The translations under genes and the position numbers were made by a program. Below, piece after piece: positions 7,103-16,555 of a DNA stretch of 64,000 nt. The notes under the pieces were generated by a model. It worked only from the letters and a program-made list of their open reading frames with translations, was not told where the DNA came from and did no database searches. The DNA comes from VAXT01 sp963698015 (GTDB lineage: Bacteria > Actinomycetota > Thermoleophilia > Gaiellales > Gaiellaceae): positions 2,930,755 to 2,994,754 of the forward strand of contig OY969109.1 of assembly GCA_963698015.1 (NCBI GenBank). Reading direction: 5' to 3'. Every line of letters starts with the position of its first letter. Within the stretch, counting starts at the first letter, position 1.

Positions 7103-7603
7103 TCAGTCCGAGAGCCGGAGCAGCTCGACGCAGCCCTCGAGGACTCCGCTCGAGTCGGCGACCTGCGCGAGGAGGCCGTGGAGATCTTTCCGCTGGGCTT
7201 CGTCGAGGCCCTCGAAGAGCCGCGCTTCCACCTTGCCCGCTGCCTGCTCGGCGGCGGCCAGCCGGGTCGGCCGCTCTTTCGATACCTCGACGATGTGCCG
7301 TCGGCGATCCTCGGGATCGCGCCGGCGGACGATCAAACCCTCCGCCTCGAGGTCGTTGAGCAGGCCGACCAGCTTGCTCGGGTCGACGCCGATCGAGTCG
7401 ATCAGGGCCTGCTGGCTCGTCGGCCGGGCACGGACCTCGAACAACACGCCCACATGGCGCGGCGTGAGCCCGCTCGGCTTGAGCGCTTCGGTGAACCAAC
7501 GCTCCGCGGCGCGACCGATCTTCACCAGCAGCATCCCCGCTGTCGGCGAGTAGTGGAGCGCGAGCTTGCGCGCTTCGGTCTCGCTCAGCTCAGTCGTTGC
7601 CAT
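7103..7603 (-). CDS. MarR-family transcriptional regulator
   Basis: 166 residues with the MarR winged-helix layout: an N-terminal dimer helix, the helix-turn-helix around LTPRHVGVLFEVRARPTSQQ, and the wing with the family signature LVRR-type DPEDRRRHIVEVS (here GLIVRRRDPEDRRRHIV). MarR proteins are usually repressors released by phenolic or other small ligands. It is divergent from the MFS efflux gene at 7720, with a 117-bp shared control region, so it most likely controls that transporter and itself. Confidence 0.9.
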   Translation of the reverse strand: MATTELSETEARKLALHYSPTAGMLLVKIGRAAERWFTEALKPSGLTPRHVGVLFEVRARPTSQQALIDSIGVDPSKLVGLLNDLEAEGLIVRRRDPEDRRRHIVEVSKERPTRLAAAEQAAGKVEARLFEGLDEAQRKDLHGLLAQVADSSGVLEGCVELLRLSD

Positions 7604-7630
7604 ATCGAAACCCTAGCAAATTCTCAATAT

Positions 7631-7659
7631 TTGACAAGTCAGAATCGTATGCGATAGAA
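7631..7659 (+). promoter_or_regulatory. Putative sigma-70 promoter of the MFS gene
   Basis: TTGACA at 7631-7636, a 17-bp spacer and ATAGAA at 7654-7659 face the MFS gene. The stretch is markedly AT-richer than its surroundings. The palindromic AATATT beside the -35 box and the repeated CGAATTGCG downstream (about 7662 and 7679) are candidate MarR operator half-sites. Confidence 0.5.
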
Positions 7660-7719
7660 AACGAATTGCGCTTGGAACGAATTGCGATCAGAAAGAGTTT
7701 CCTAGGGAGAGGGATTTCC

Positions 7720-9204
7720 ATGGCTCTACGAACTGAGACAGCTACCGCCCCCGGCGACCGGCGCTGGGTGGCGCTGGCCGTTCTCGTCGCCGCGCAGTTC
7801 ATGGTCGTGCTGGATGTGGCGATCGTGAACGTTGCGCTGCCCTCGATCAAGACCGACCTGCACTTCACCCAGGAAAGCCTCCAGTGGGTGATCACCGCCT
7901 ACGCGATCATGTTCGGCGGCGTCCTGCTGCTCGGCGGCCGCATGGCCGACCTGCTCGGGCGTCGCCGGTTGTTCGTCGCCGGGGTCGCCCTCTTCACGGT
8001 CAGCTCGCTGCTCGCCGGCTTTGCCTGGTCCGAGAGCTCCCTTATCGCCTTCCGCGCAACCCAGGGGCTGGGCGGCGCGCTGCTCGCCCCGGCGGCCCTG
8101 TCGATCCTGACCACGACGTTCGCCGAAGGCCGGGAGCGCAACATCGCGCTCGGCGTCTGGGGCGCGGTCTCGGGCAGCGGGGCCGCCGCCGGCGTGCTGC
8201 TCGGCGGCCTTCTGACCAGCTCGCTCGACTGGTCCTGGATCTTCTTCATCAACGTCCCCGTCGGTCTTGCCGTCGTCGCGCTCACCCCGTTCCTCCTGCG
8301 CGAGAGCCGGGCCGAGCTCGACCATCGTCATTTCGACGTCGCCGGGGCGGCGTCCATCACCGGCGGGCTGATGCTGCTCGTCTACGCCATGACACGCGCG
8401 ACCGTGAACGGCTGGGGCACGACCGAGACGATCGGGCTCCTGACGGCCTCTGCGGCCCTGATCGCCGCCTTCATCGTGATCGAGCTGCGCTCGAAGGCGC
8501 CGCTCCTGCCGATGCGGATCTTCCGCCTGCGCACGCTCACCGGCGCCAACGTGACCGCGTTCCTGCTCGGCACCTCAGTCTTCTCGCAGTTCTTCCTCGG
8601 AACCCTCTACATGCAGCAGGTGCTGCACTACTCGGCGATCGAGACCGGCGTCGCCTACCTGCCTCTGACGCTGACGATCGTCGTGCTCGCGAACGTGGCC
8701 CAGAGCGTGGTGACGCGCGTCGGCGTCCGGCGCGTCCTCCCTGCCGGGCTCGCGCTCGCGACGGTCGCGCTCCTTCTGCTCACGCAGATTCCGGCCGACG
8801 GCCACTACTTCTTCGACCTCTTCCCGGCCTTCCTGTTGAGCGCGGTCGGGCTCGCCTTCACCTTCGTTCCGATGACGATCGCCGCCCTCATGGGTGTCGA
8901 GGCTGCCGACGCGGGCATCGCGTCCGGCCTGCTCAACACGAGCCAGCAGATCGGCGGCGCGATCGGGCTGGCGGCGGCGTCGACGATCGCGACCACCTTC
9001 ACCACACGATACGTGGACGCCCACCCTGGCTCGTCGCCCCTCGGCGCCGCAGCGCTGACCCACGGTTTCCAGGTCGCGTTCTACGCGCTGGCCGGCCTGG
9101 CTGCGCTCGCCGCCGTTCTCGGCGCCGTGCTGATCGAGTCGCCTTCCTCCGCTCCGGCGGAAGAAGGCGAGTTCGACCCAATTCCGATCGAGGAGGCCGC
9201 CTGA
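7720..9204 (+). CDS. MFS transporter, DHA2/EmrB-QacA family (drug efflux)
   Basis: 494 residues with about 14 predicted membrane helices, the normal DHA2 size. Motif C-like and family signatures are visible: VVLDVAIVNVALPSI in the first helix, LLGGRMADLLGRRR in the loop between helices 2 and 3 (motif A), and the RATQGLGGALLAPAALSI segment. The family exports drugs and other hydrophobic compounds by proton antiport. The ATG at 7720 follows a strong AGGGAGAGGGA ribosome site; the open frame upstream is promoter DNA. The divergent MarR gene is the likely regulator and the 63-residue ORF overlaps the stop codon. Confidence 0.9.
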   Translation: MALRTETATAPGDRRWVALAVLVAAQFMVVLDVAIVNVALPSIKTDLHFTQESLQWVITAYAIMFGGVLLLGGRMADLLGRRRLFVAGVALFTVSSLLAGFAWSESSLIAFRATQGLGGALLAPAALSILTTTFAEGRERNIALGVWGAVSGSGAAAGVLLGGLLTSSLDWSWIFFINVPVGLAVVALTPFLLRESRAELDHRHFDVAGAASITGGLMLLVYAMTRATVNGWGTTETIGLLTASAALIAAFIVIELRSKAPLLPMRIFRLRTLTGANVTAFLLGTSVFSQFFLGTLYMQQVLHYSAIETGVAYLPLTLTIVVLANVAQSVVTRVGVRRVLPAGLALATVALLLLTQIPADGHYFFDLFPAFLLSAVGLAFTFVPMTIAALMGVEAADAGIASGLLNTSQQIGGAIGLAAASTIATTFTTRYVDAHPGSSPLGAAALTHGFQVAFYALAGLAALAAVLGAVLIESPSSAPAEEGEFDPIPIEEAA

Positions 9205-9395
9205 TGGGATTGCACGAGATCGATCCGCTGCTGGAGAGAATCCGCGAGGTCGTCGTCGAGACGCACCAGCTCGAGGGCGACGGAGCCGACGAGACCGCCG
9301 TGGCAGCCCGCCGGCACGAGCTCGCCCAGCTGAAGTCACTGCTCGCGAACGTCGTCAGGCATGACCGGACGCACGACTACAGCGCCGCGGCCTGA
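9204..9395 (+). CDS. Small hypothetical protein (63 aa), coupled to MFS gene
   Basis: The ATG overlaps the MFS stop codon (TGATG), so translation is probably coupled. The product is short, charged and helical (GLHEIDPLLERIREVVVETH, then a helix rich in Ala, Leu and Arg), with no signal peptide or membrane segment. I do not recognise the family. Coupling suggests a function linked to the transporter or to expression of the operon. Confidence 0.6.
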   Translation: MGLHEIDPLLERIREVVVETHQLEGDGADETAVAARRHELAQLKSLLANVVRHDRTHDYSAAA

Positions 9396-9417
9396 GCCGG
9401 CGGGTAGCCTCGGGTCG

Positions 9418-10338
9418 ATGCGCGTAGGCGTCGTCGACCTGGGCACGAACTCCACTCGCCTCCTCGTGGCGGACGTGGACGACGGGCGTGTGGAGGAGGT
9501 CGCACGGCGCGTGACGATCACGCGCCTGGGCGAGGGCGTGGACGAGCGGCGGAGGCTCTTGCCCCTCCCTATCGCACGCGTGCGCAATGCGCTGTCCGAG
9601 TACCGCCGCGAGCTCGAGCGCCTCGGCGCCGAGCGGACGCTGGCCGTGGGCACGAGCGCAATCCGCGATGCGGAGAACGGCGAGGCGTTCCTCGGCGAGA
9701 TCGAATGGAGCTACGGCTTCTCGACGCGGCTGCTCTCGGGCGAGGAAGAGGGTGCGCTCACGCGCCGCGGGGTGGCGGGCGGGCGGCAGCTCCAGCCCGG
9801 GACGCTCGTGCTGGACGTCGGCGGCGGCTCGACGGAGCTGATGGTCGACGGCGCCCGGACGAGCCTCGACGTGGGCTGCGTCCGTCTGACCGAGCGCTTC
9901 CTGGCCTCCGACCCACCGACGCCGGAGGAGCTCGACGCGACGGCAGCGCAGGTGCGGGCAGCCCTTCCGGAGCTCGAGCCGCAGCAGGCGATCGGCGTCG
10001 CGGGCACGGTGACGACGCTCGCCGCGCTCGAGCTCGGCATCTACGACCCGGAGCAGGTTCACGGGCACCGCAGCTCGCGAGCGGCGGTGGATGCACAACT
10101 CGAGCGGCTGGCCTCGCTCCCGCTGGCCGTAAGGCGTGCGCTGCCGGGCCTCGAGCCCGAGCGAGCGCCGGTGATCGTGGCCGGCGCGATCATCGTCCGC
10201 GAGGTGCTCGACCGCTACGGGCTGGACGGGCTCGAGGTGAGCGAGCGTGACATCCTCCACGGTGCAGCGCTCGAGGCCGCCGCGCTGCCGCCCGCGGAGG
10301 AAGGAGACGCTCCGCCGGGCGCCTACACCTGCTGCTGA
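9418..10338 (+). CDS. Ppx/GppA exopolyphosphatase/pppGpp phosphatase family
   Basis: 306 residues, the short actinobacterial form of the ASKHA phosphatase family. The phosphate-1 loop is at the N-terminus (VGVVDLGTNSTRLLVADV), the second ATPase-like motif is LVLDVGGGSTELMV, and IGVAGTVTTLAAL is a third family motif. These enzymes degrade polyphosphate or convert pppGpp to ppGpp; which activity this one has cannot be read from sequence. The ATG at 9418 is chosen because it directly precedes the first motif. An ORF of unknown function follows 11 bp later. Confidence 0.9.
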   Translation: MRVGVVDLGTNSTRLLVADVDDGRVEEVARRVTITRLGEGVDERRRLLPLPIARVRNALSEYRRELERLGAERTLAVGTSAIRDAENGEAFLGEIEWSYGFSTRLLSGEEEGALTRRGVAGGRQLQPGTLVLDVGGGSTELMVDGARTSLDVGCVRLTERFLASDPPTPEELDATAAQVRAALPELEPQQAIGVAGTVTTLAALELGIYDPEQVHGHRSSRAAVDAQLERLASLPLAVRRALPGLEPERAPVIVAGAIIVREVLDRYGLDGLEVSERDILHGAALEAAALPPAEEGDAPPGAYTCC

Positions 10339-10349
10339 AGGGAGCGAAC

Positions 10350-10718
10350 ATGGCCGCCACCAAGGAGGACGCGCACCTCGTCGTCGAGCTGGCGGAGCTC
10401 GGTACCCGCATGGCCGACGCGAACGCGCGGGGGTTCATCTGGGGGCCGGAGTTCATCACCGACGCCAAGGAGTTCTTCGAGAAGTACCCGCCCGGGAGCG
10501 AGGGGTGGAACCACGTCGGTGGCATCGCCAGCTGGTACGAGACGATCGGGACGCTCTGGAAGCACGGGCTGCTCGACGAGGACCTCCTCTTCGACTGGCT
10601 CTACATCGCCGGGATGTGGGAGCGCATGAAGTCGATCCTCCTCGAGATGCGAACGAGCACGCCGCGGCTCTGGGAGAACTTCGAAGCGATGGCGGAGGCG
10701 CAGGCGGGCCGGAGCTAG
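10350..10718 (+). CDS. Hypothetical protein (122 aa), DUF4760-like
   Basis: 122 residues, helical, rich in aromatic and acidic positions (WYETIGTLWKHGLLDEDLLF and LYIAGMWERMKSILLEMR). The pattern resembles the DUF4760-type small helical proteins, but I would not assign a function. GGGAG precedes the ATG by a suitable distance and the gene follows ppx closely, so the two are probably co-transcribed. Its stop overlaps the end of the convergent CBS gene by 4 bp. Confidence 0.7.
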   Translation: MAATKEDAHLVVELAELGTRMADANARGFIWGPEFITDAKEFFEKYPPGSEGWNHVGGIASWYETIGTLWKHGLLDEDLLFDWLYIAGMWERMKSILLEMRTSTPRLWENFEAMAEAQAGRS

Positions 10719-11124
10719 AGCTCGAGCGTGTCGAGCTCCTGCGGCGGGTCGTCCTCGGCGAGGCGCCGCTGCAGCACGCTGCGCGAGACGACGCCGACGA
10801 GGCGCCCGTCCTCGACCACGGGCACGCGTTCGGCGTCGTGCTCCTCCAGGAAGCGGAAGGCCTCGTCCAGCGGGAGCTCCGGGTCGAGCGTCCAGTGCGC
10901 GGGCTCGGCGATCCGGCCGATCTCGGTCTCGCCCGACGCCAGCCCGGCCGCGACCACCTCGCGGACGAGCGTCTTGCGCGTGACGACTCCGACGAAGCGA
11001 CCGTCGTCGCAGACGTAGACGGCCCGCACGTCGGGTTGGACGAGATGTTGTCCCGCCTCCTGCGCCGACGCCGTGGCGTCGAGCGTCTGCGGCTCGGGGA
11101 TCATCGCGTCGCGAACCTTCGACG

Positions 11125-11128
<4 letters not shown>
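10715..11128 (-). CDS. Tandem CBS-domain protein
   Basis: 137 residues made of two CBS motifs: the first ends near VYVCDDGRFVGVVTRKTLV and the second near VPVVEDGRLVGVVSRSVLQR. A CBS pair binds adenine nucleotides or similar ligands and acts as a regulatory module. The GTG start overlaps the TGA of glutamate dehydrogenase (GTGA), so the two genes are translationally coupled; nucleotide sensing linked to the dehydrogenase is a reasonable inference. Confidence 0.85.
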
Positions 11129-12414
<1,286 letters not shown>

Positions 12415-12482
12415 GCGCCGCAGTGTAGTGCCGAGAACGCGACTCGAACCCGGGCTGCGACTTGCGCCTCGACTCGCCGTCG

Positions 12483-12500
12483 TGCAACATTCACGTTGCA
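12483..12500. promoter_or_regulatory. Palindromic operator candidate between gdhA and tetR
   Basis: TGCAAC-ATTCAC-GTTGCA: perfect 6-bp arms with a 6-bp spacer, ending 13 bp before the TetR start and in the divergent gdhA-tetR interval. TetR proteins commonly bind such palindromes in their own promoter. Confidence 0.45.
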
Positions 12501-12513
12501 TGGCGGCATCATC

Positions 12514-13127
12514 ATGGAGCAGGGACGGGAGCGCCCTCATGTCGACGGTGACCTGCATCGGGCGACGATCGCCGTGCTCCGTGAGCAGGGCTGGGAGGGA
12601 CTGACGCTGGAGCGGGTCGCCCAGGCGTCGGGGCGCGCGCGCTCCACCCTCTGGCGGCAAGGGCTGACCCTCGAGGTGCTCGTCTCCGCCCTGGTCGGGG
12701 AACTCGCAGCCGACTTCCGCGACGACGATGTACCCGATCCTGACGTCCGGAGGCATCCGGCCGCGATCGTCTCGAGCGCGGGCTGATCGCCCTCTGCGAG
12801 CTCCTCGACCGGCACCTCCCGCTCATGCTCGCGACCGACGAGGCCTTCCACCAGGAGACGGCGCCCGGACAGCCGCCCGACTACCTGCACCCGTTCATCC
12901 AGTTCCTGCGCGAGGGGGCCGCCGACGGCTCGCTCGCGCCCGGCGACGACGTCGTCGAGGCGGCCGACGTCGCCTTCAACGCGGTCGCATGGACCTACGT
13001 CCACCTCCGCGGACGCCACGGGTGGCCGGCCGAGAAGGCGGCGGGACGCGTGGTGGGCGTCGTGCTCAACGGCCTCGCCGGCGCACCGTCGCCGACCAGA
13101 ACCAAGCGAGGAAAGGAGCGATCGTGA
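12514..13127 (+). CDS. TetR/AcrR-family regulator, frameshifted
   Basis: The N-terminal frame encodes a TetR helix-turn-helix (IAVLREQGWEGLTLERVAQA, then SGRARSTLWRQ). The frame stops at 12786, but from about 12780 another frame continues as a TetR ligand-binding domain (ALCELLDRHLPLMLATDEAF and onward to GRVVGVVLNGLAG), ending at 13127. One frameshift near 12750-12780 separates the halves; there is no other damage, so read error is more likely than decay. The GTGA at the end overlaps the next gene, suggesting an operon with the HIT-like and permease genes. Confidence 0.7.
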
Positions 13128-13129
13128 CC

Positions 13130-13622
13130 ATGACCCTCCCCTACACCGAGCCGCTGGTTCCGCGCGAGCCCGGCGAGCGGATCGTTCCCGAGCCGCCGCG
13201 TCGCGGCGAGCCAGGCGGGCCGCCCTGCGGCATCTGCGAGAGGCAAGACGACGAAGGCGGTCTGGTCGGACGAGAACTGGACGCTCCATCCGCCCGTCGG
13301 CGGCAGCCTGCCGGGCGCGGTCTGGCTGGCGAGCCGCGTCCACGTCGACTCGTTCGCCGACCTCCCGGAGCCGCTGGCGGCCGACTTCGGGCGTGTGGTT
13401 GCACGCGTCGAGCGCGCCATCCTCTCGCTCGGCGACATCGGACGCGTCCATCTCTACCGCTGGGGCGACGGCGGTGCCCACTTCCACGTCTGGCTGATTC
13501 CCCGCCCGCTCGGGATGGTCGAGGCGGCGGGCATGATGCTCCCGCTCTGGGAAGACGTCCTCCCGAACGTGCCGGACGACGAGCTCGCCGCGGCTGCCGC
13601 GCGAGTCGCGTCAGCCATGTGA
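13130..13622 (+). CDS. HIT-like histidine-triad domain protein, frameshifted
   Basis: The first part has a CGIC pair typical of HIT-like proteins. After a frameshift near 13245 the frame continues with GSLPGAVWLASRVHVDSFAD and reaches GGAHFHVWLIPRP, a histidine-triad-like H-F-H-V-W-L motif in place of the canonical HxHxH. HIT proteins are nucleotide hydrolases or transferases, but the incomplete triad leaves activity uncertain. Start is the ATG at 13130 (GTG at 13124 possible) after a GGAG site. The final TGA overlaps the permease GTG. Confidence 0.6.
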
Positions 13623-14903
13623 CGGTGGAAGGCGCGCTCGACCGCCGGCTCGGGACGGGCGACGCGGTCGTCATCGGGCTCGGCTCGATGATCGGCGCCG
13701 GAGTCTTCGCCGCCTTCGCACCTGCGGCGGCGGCCGCCGGCAGCGGGCTCCTGATCGGCGCTCGTCATCGCCGCGGGCGTCGCCTACTGCAACGCCGTCG
13801 CCTCCGCGCAGCTCGCGGCCCAGTATCCGACCTCCGGCGGCACGTACGTCTACGGGCGCGAGCGGCTCGGCGAGTGGTGGGGCTTCCTGGCCGGGTGGGG
13901 CTTCGTCGTCGGCAAGACGGCGTCCTGCGCGGCGATGGCCCTCACGTTCGCCTCGTACGCCGTCCCCGGCTCGGAGTGGGTGCAGCGGTTCGCGGCGTTG
14001 CTGGCGGTCGCGGCCCTGACGGCGGCGAACTACCACGGGATCACCCGGACTGCGACCCTCGCCCGCGTGCTCGTCGCGGCCTCGGTGATCGCGCTGCTCG
14101 TCGTCGTGGCCGCGATCGCCGCGAGCGGCGGAACCGACACGTCGAACCTGGGCGGCTCGTCGTCGCTCTGGAGCGGCGGCGTCTACGGCATTCTCCAGTC
14201 GGCCGCGCTGCTCTTCTTCGCCTTCGCCGGCTACGCGCGGGTGGCGACGCTCGGCGAGGAGGTGCGCGATCCCGAGCACACGATTCCGAAGGCGATCCCG
14301 ATCGCGCTCGCGATCACCGTCGCTCTCTACGCCGCCGTCGCGCTCGCGTCGCTGCTCGCGGCCGGCCCGGACGCGCTCGCAGCCAGCACGGCGCCTCTGG
14401 CGACCGCCGCCAGGCTTGCCGGAGCCGCGTGGGCCGTCCCGGTCGTCCGCGTCGGTGCGGCCGTCGCGAGCCTCGGGGCGCTCCTGGCGCTGATCGCCGG
14501 CATCGGCCGCACGTCGCTGGCGATGTCGCGCAACGGCGACCTCCCGCGCTGGCTCGCGGCGGTCCATCCCCGCTATCGCGTGCCCGGCCACGCCGAGCTC
14601 GCCGTCGCGGCGGTCGTGTCGGTGCTGGTGCTCACGACCGACCTGCGCGGTGCGATCGGCTTCTCCTCGTTCGGCGTCCTCACCTACTACGCAATCGCCA
14701 ACGCCGCTGCCTACACCCAGTCCGCGGAGCGACGGCGCTGGCCGCGCGCGCTGAACGTCGTCGGCCTCGTCGCCTGCGCCGCGCTCGTCGTCACGCTGCC
14801 GCTCACGGCGGTCGCCGCGGGGGTGGCCGTGCTGGCCGTCGGCCTCGCAGGGCGCCTGATCCTGCGCAGAGATCCGCGCTCGGCGAGCGCGGCTGAGGAT
14901 TGA
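13619..14903 (+). CDS. APC-superfamily amino acid permease, frameshifted
   Basis: A GTG start overlaps the HIT stop. The first helix has the APC signature (VVIGLGSMIGAGVFAAFAPA). A frameshift near 13760 then moves the frame, after which AQYPTSGGTYVYGRERLGEW and about ten more helices follow. Together they give about 425 residues and 11-12 helices, as in cationic amino acid or general APC transporters. The gene is the last of a tetR-hit-permease run, so amino acid uptake under the TetR protein is a plausible reading. Confidence 0.75.
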
Positions 14904-15216
14904 GGGCCGGGCGGCAAATCTCTGCGGCTCATGTCGAAGACGCTGGGCGGCCCCAGCGCTCACGGAGAGGGAGAGACGGCCACCCGGCCTCTACGCCATT
15001 GTCGCGCCCACCGGCCTACTTGTCCAAGCAGTGCATTGCCCCGCGCGGATGTTCGCGGCAGGGAAAACGACTTCAGGGGGCTGCGCTCGGCCGCGAGCAG
15101 CAGCCTCCCGTCAGACCCTGCCGCACACACGTCATAACCCGCAAGCATCCGGTTTGCAACCCATACAGCCGCCCTCCGCACCTGCCGCGAGCTTGACCCC
15201 GCCCGGCCGGCTGAAG
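14904..15216. other. Intergenic stretch without a supported gene
   Basis: About 310 bp between the permease stop and the tRNA-Leu 3' end. Short frames on both strands are basic, low-complexity and without ribosome sites. I see no strong hairpin with a T-run and no tRNA or known RNA signature. Confidence 0.5.
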
Positions 15217-15304
15217 TGCCGGGGAAGGGACTCGAACCCTTACGCCCCCAGCGGGGACACCTGATTTTAAGTCAGGCGCGTATGACCAGTTTCGCCACCC
15301 CGGC
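15217..15304 (-). tRNA. tRNA-Leu (UAA)
   Basis: 88-nt class II tRNA. Acceptor GCCGGGG pairs with CCCCGGC, discriminator A. The anticodon arm is CCTGA-CTTAAAA-TCAGG (anticodon TAA), and a long variable arm (TGTCCCCGCTGGGGGCG) precedes the T arm AAGGG-TTCGAGT-CCCTT. CCA is not encoded. Confidence 0.95.
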
Positions 15305-15333
15305 GCGGCGAAGGATAACCGGGCCGGACCCCT

Positions 15334-16041
15334 CTAAAGCCCTGCGGGGAACTTGTACTTCGAGGGGATCGTCTTCGGCGGCGTCCCGATCACAACCGCG
15401 ATCTCCTGGTGCGGCCTCAGCACCAGCGTGCGCGGATCCCCGGTGTACGGCTTCCCGTTGACGTAGATCCGCCACGGGGTGAGCTCCTTGCAGTACCCGC
15501 CCACGCAGCTCGGGGTCAGCCGCACTCCCCATACCCCGAAGAACTGCGCGAGGTCGAACGTCCGCTTCGTGGGAGACTCGACGTGCACGATCCCGGTGGC
15601 GTCGTGGGTGTGCAGCTCCGTCAGGAACTGGCCGTCGTAGATCCCGATCTGGGACGGGACCCGGACCTTCCGGCCGTTCACGTAGATGTCGAGGTGCTGG
15701 TGGATGTGGACGACCTCGCCCTCGTTGGTCAGGGCGTGCACGCCCAGTGGGTCGAGCCGGTCGGGAAGGGTGTCGAGCCCGGTGTTCCAGGGAGCCGGCC
15801 CCGTCTGCAGGCCGGCGAGATTGCCCTCGGTCGGGATCGCCGGCGCCGCCTGGTTGGTGCCGCTGAAGACGAAGAGGAAGAGCGCCGCGACCACGACGGC
15901 GATCACGCCCGAGGCGGCGAAGCCGATCGACAGAAAGAGAAACCGGCGATCCTCAGCCGTGCGGGGACGCTTCGCGTCGGAGCGCCGCTGGGGCGCCTGG
16001 ACCTTCCGCGGAGGCGCGGGCGTGCGGGTCTTTTTCGCCAT
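15334..16041 (-). CDS. Membrane-anchored hypothetical protein with HIHQHLDIYVNG motif
   Basis: 235 residues. A basic N-terminal tail (about 35 residues) leads into one transmembrane helix (FLSIGFAASGVIAVVVAALF), so the rest faces outside. The exported domain has a His-rich strand (VVHIHQHLDIYVNGRKV), a second ELHTHDATGIVHVES segment and two cysteines (SCVGGYC). The conserved histidines suggest metal binding. Similar proteins are scattered through actinobacteria; I do not know a function. It lies 29 bp from tRNA-Leu on the same strand. Confidence 0.7.
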   Translation of the reverse strand: MAKKTRTPAPPRKVQAPQRRSDAKRPRTAEDRRFLFLSIGFAASGVIAVVVAALFLFVFSGTNQAAPAIPTEGNLAGLQTGPAPWNTGLDTLPDRLDPLGVHALTNEGEVVHIHQHLDIYVNGRKVRVPSQIGIYDGQFLTELHTHDATGIVHVESPTKRTFDLAQFFGVWGVRLTPSCVGGYCKELTPWRIYVNGKPYTGDPRTLVLRPHQEIAVVIGTPPKTIPSKYKFPAGL

Positions 16042-16065
16042 CGGTCGGCAAGGCTAGCAAGGGGC

Positions 16066-16094
16066 TTGACGGGCGCTCCATGGAGGGTTAGTGT
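16066..16094 (+). promoter_or_regulatory. Promoter immediately before an intrinsic terminator
   Basis: TTGACG at 16066-16071, a 17-bp spacer, and TAGTGT at 16089-16094. A start about 7 bp downstream falls right at the base of the hairpin at 16103-16136. Confidence 0.5.
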
Positions 16095-16100
16095 CGTCGC

Positions 16101-16146
16101 GTCAGATCCGGAAAGCCGAAAGGTCTTCCGGATCTGGCGTTTTTTT
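16101..16146 (+). ncRNA. ~45-nt hairpin transcript or leader attenuator
   Basis: An 11-bp perfect stem (CAGATCCGGAA with TTCCGGATCTG, 16103-16113 and 16126-16136) continues past one mismatch into three more pairs capped by a GAAA tetraloop. It is followed by GCG and seven Ts (16140-16146). With the promoter just upstream, the expected product is a tiny terminated RNA; the alternative is attenuation of the small gene at 16209. Transcription from this site has not been shown. Confidence 0.45.
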
Positions 16147-16208
16147 GTGGCGTTTTTCGCGGCCATTGCGGATACTCGGTGTCCACTCCCACGCAAGGAG
16201 GCCGCAAG

Positions 16209-16403
16209 ATGGGTTGGTTGGACAAGCTGCTCGGCCGCGAAAAGAAGGCGGCGGGCGACGTCACCGGGGACAACTCGATGAAGCACGAGGGCATGGCGCA
16301 AGAGCAGGAGGGCATGGCGTCCGAGCGTGCAGAGAGCGCCGGGAGCATGGCTGACGAGGCGCACGACGAAGTCGCCAAGCACGTCGATCCGCCGGACCAC
16401 TAG
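16209..16403 (+). CDS. Small hydrophilic CsbD-like protein (64 aa)
   Basis: 64 residues starting MGWLDKLLGREKKAAGD, then a run of acidic, Met- and Glu-rich helix (HEGMAQEQEGMASERAES). It has no membrane segment and is highly charged. The composition resembles small general-stress proteins such as CsbD, but the CsbD signature is not clear. The ATG at 16209 has a strong AAGGAGG site upstream. A long leader containing a terminator-like hairpin precedes it, implying regulated expression. Confidence 0.65.
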   Translation: MGWLDKLLGREKKAAGDVTGDNSMKHEGMAQEQEGMASERAESAGSMADEAHDEVAKHVDPPDH

Positions 16404-16493
16404 CGCTCGATTCCAGCGGTTTTCGAGGGCGGCGCGAGCCGCCCTCGCTCGTTTCGTAGCCCACAACCGACGAGCGGTTCGACCGGTCATTTC

Positions 16494-16555
16494 AGACGGC
16501 CGAACGGGCGAAGCCCGTCCGTCCTGAGAGCGGCATCGCAAGCGACGCCTCAGTG
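16494..16555 (+). repeat. Double-hairpin dispersed repeat, copy A
   Basis: Two adjacent stem-loops: ACGGGC-GAA-GCCCGT, then an imperfect stem around CATCGC-AA-GCGACG. It aligns over about 60 bp with 29083-29148 and, in reverse orientation, with a segment inside lhr near 53582-53637. Differences in the stems are largely compensatory. It lies between the small stress-like gene and rmuC and reaches the rmuC GTG at 16553. Confidence 0.65.

Noticed and set aside
14900..15196. Short ORFs on both strands before tRNA-Leu
   Set aside because: No ribosome sites, no family resemblance and biased low-complexity composition.
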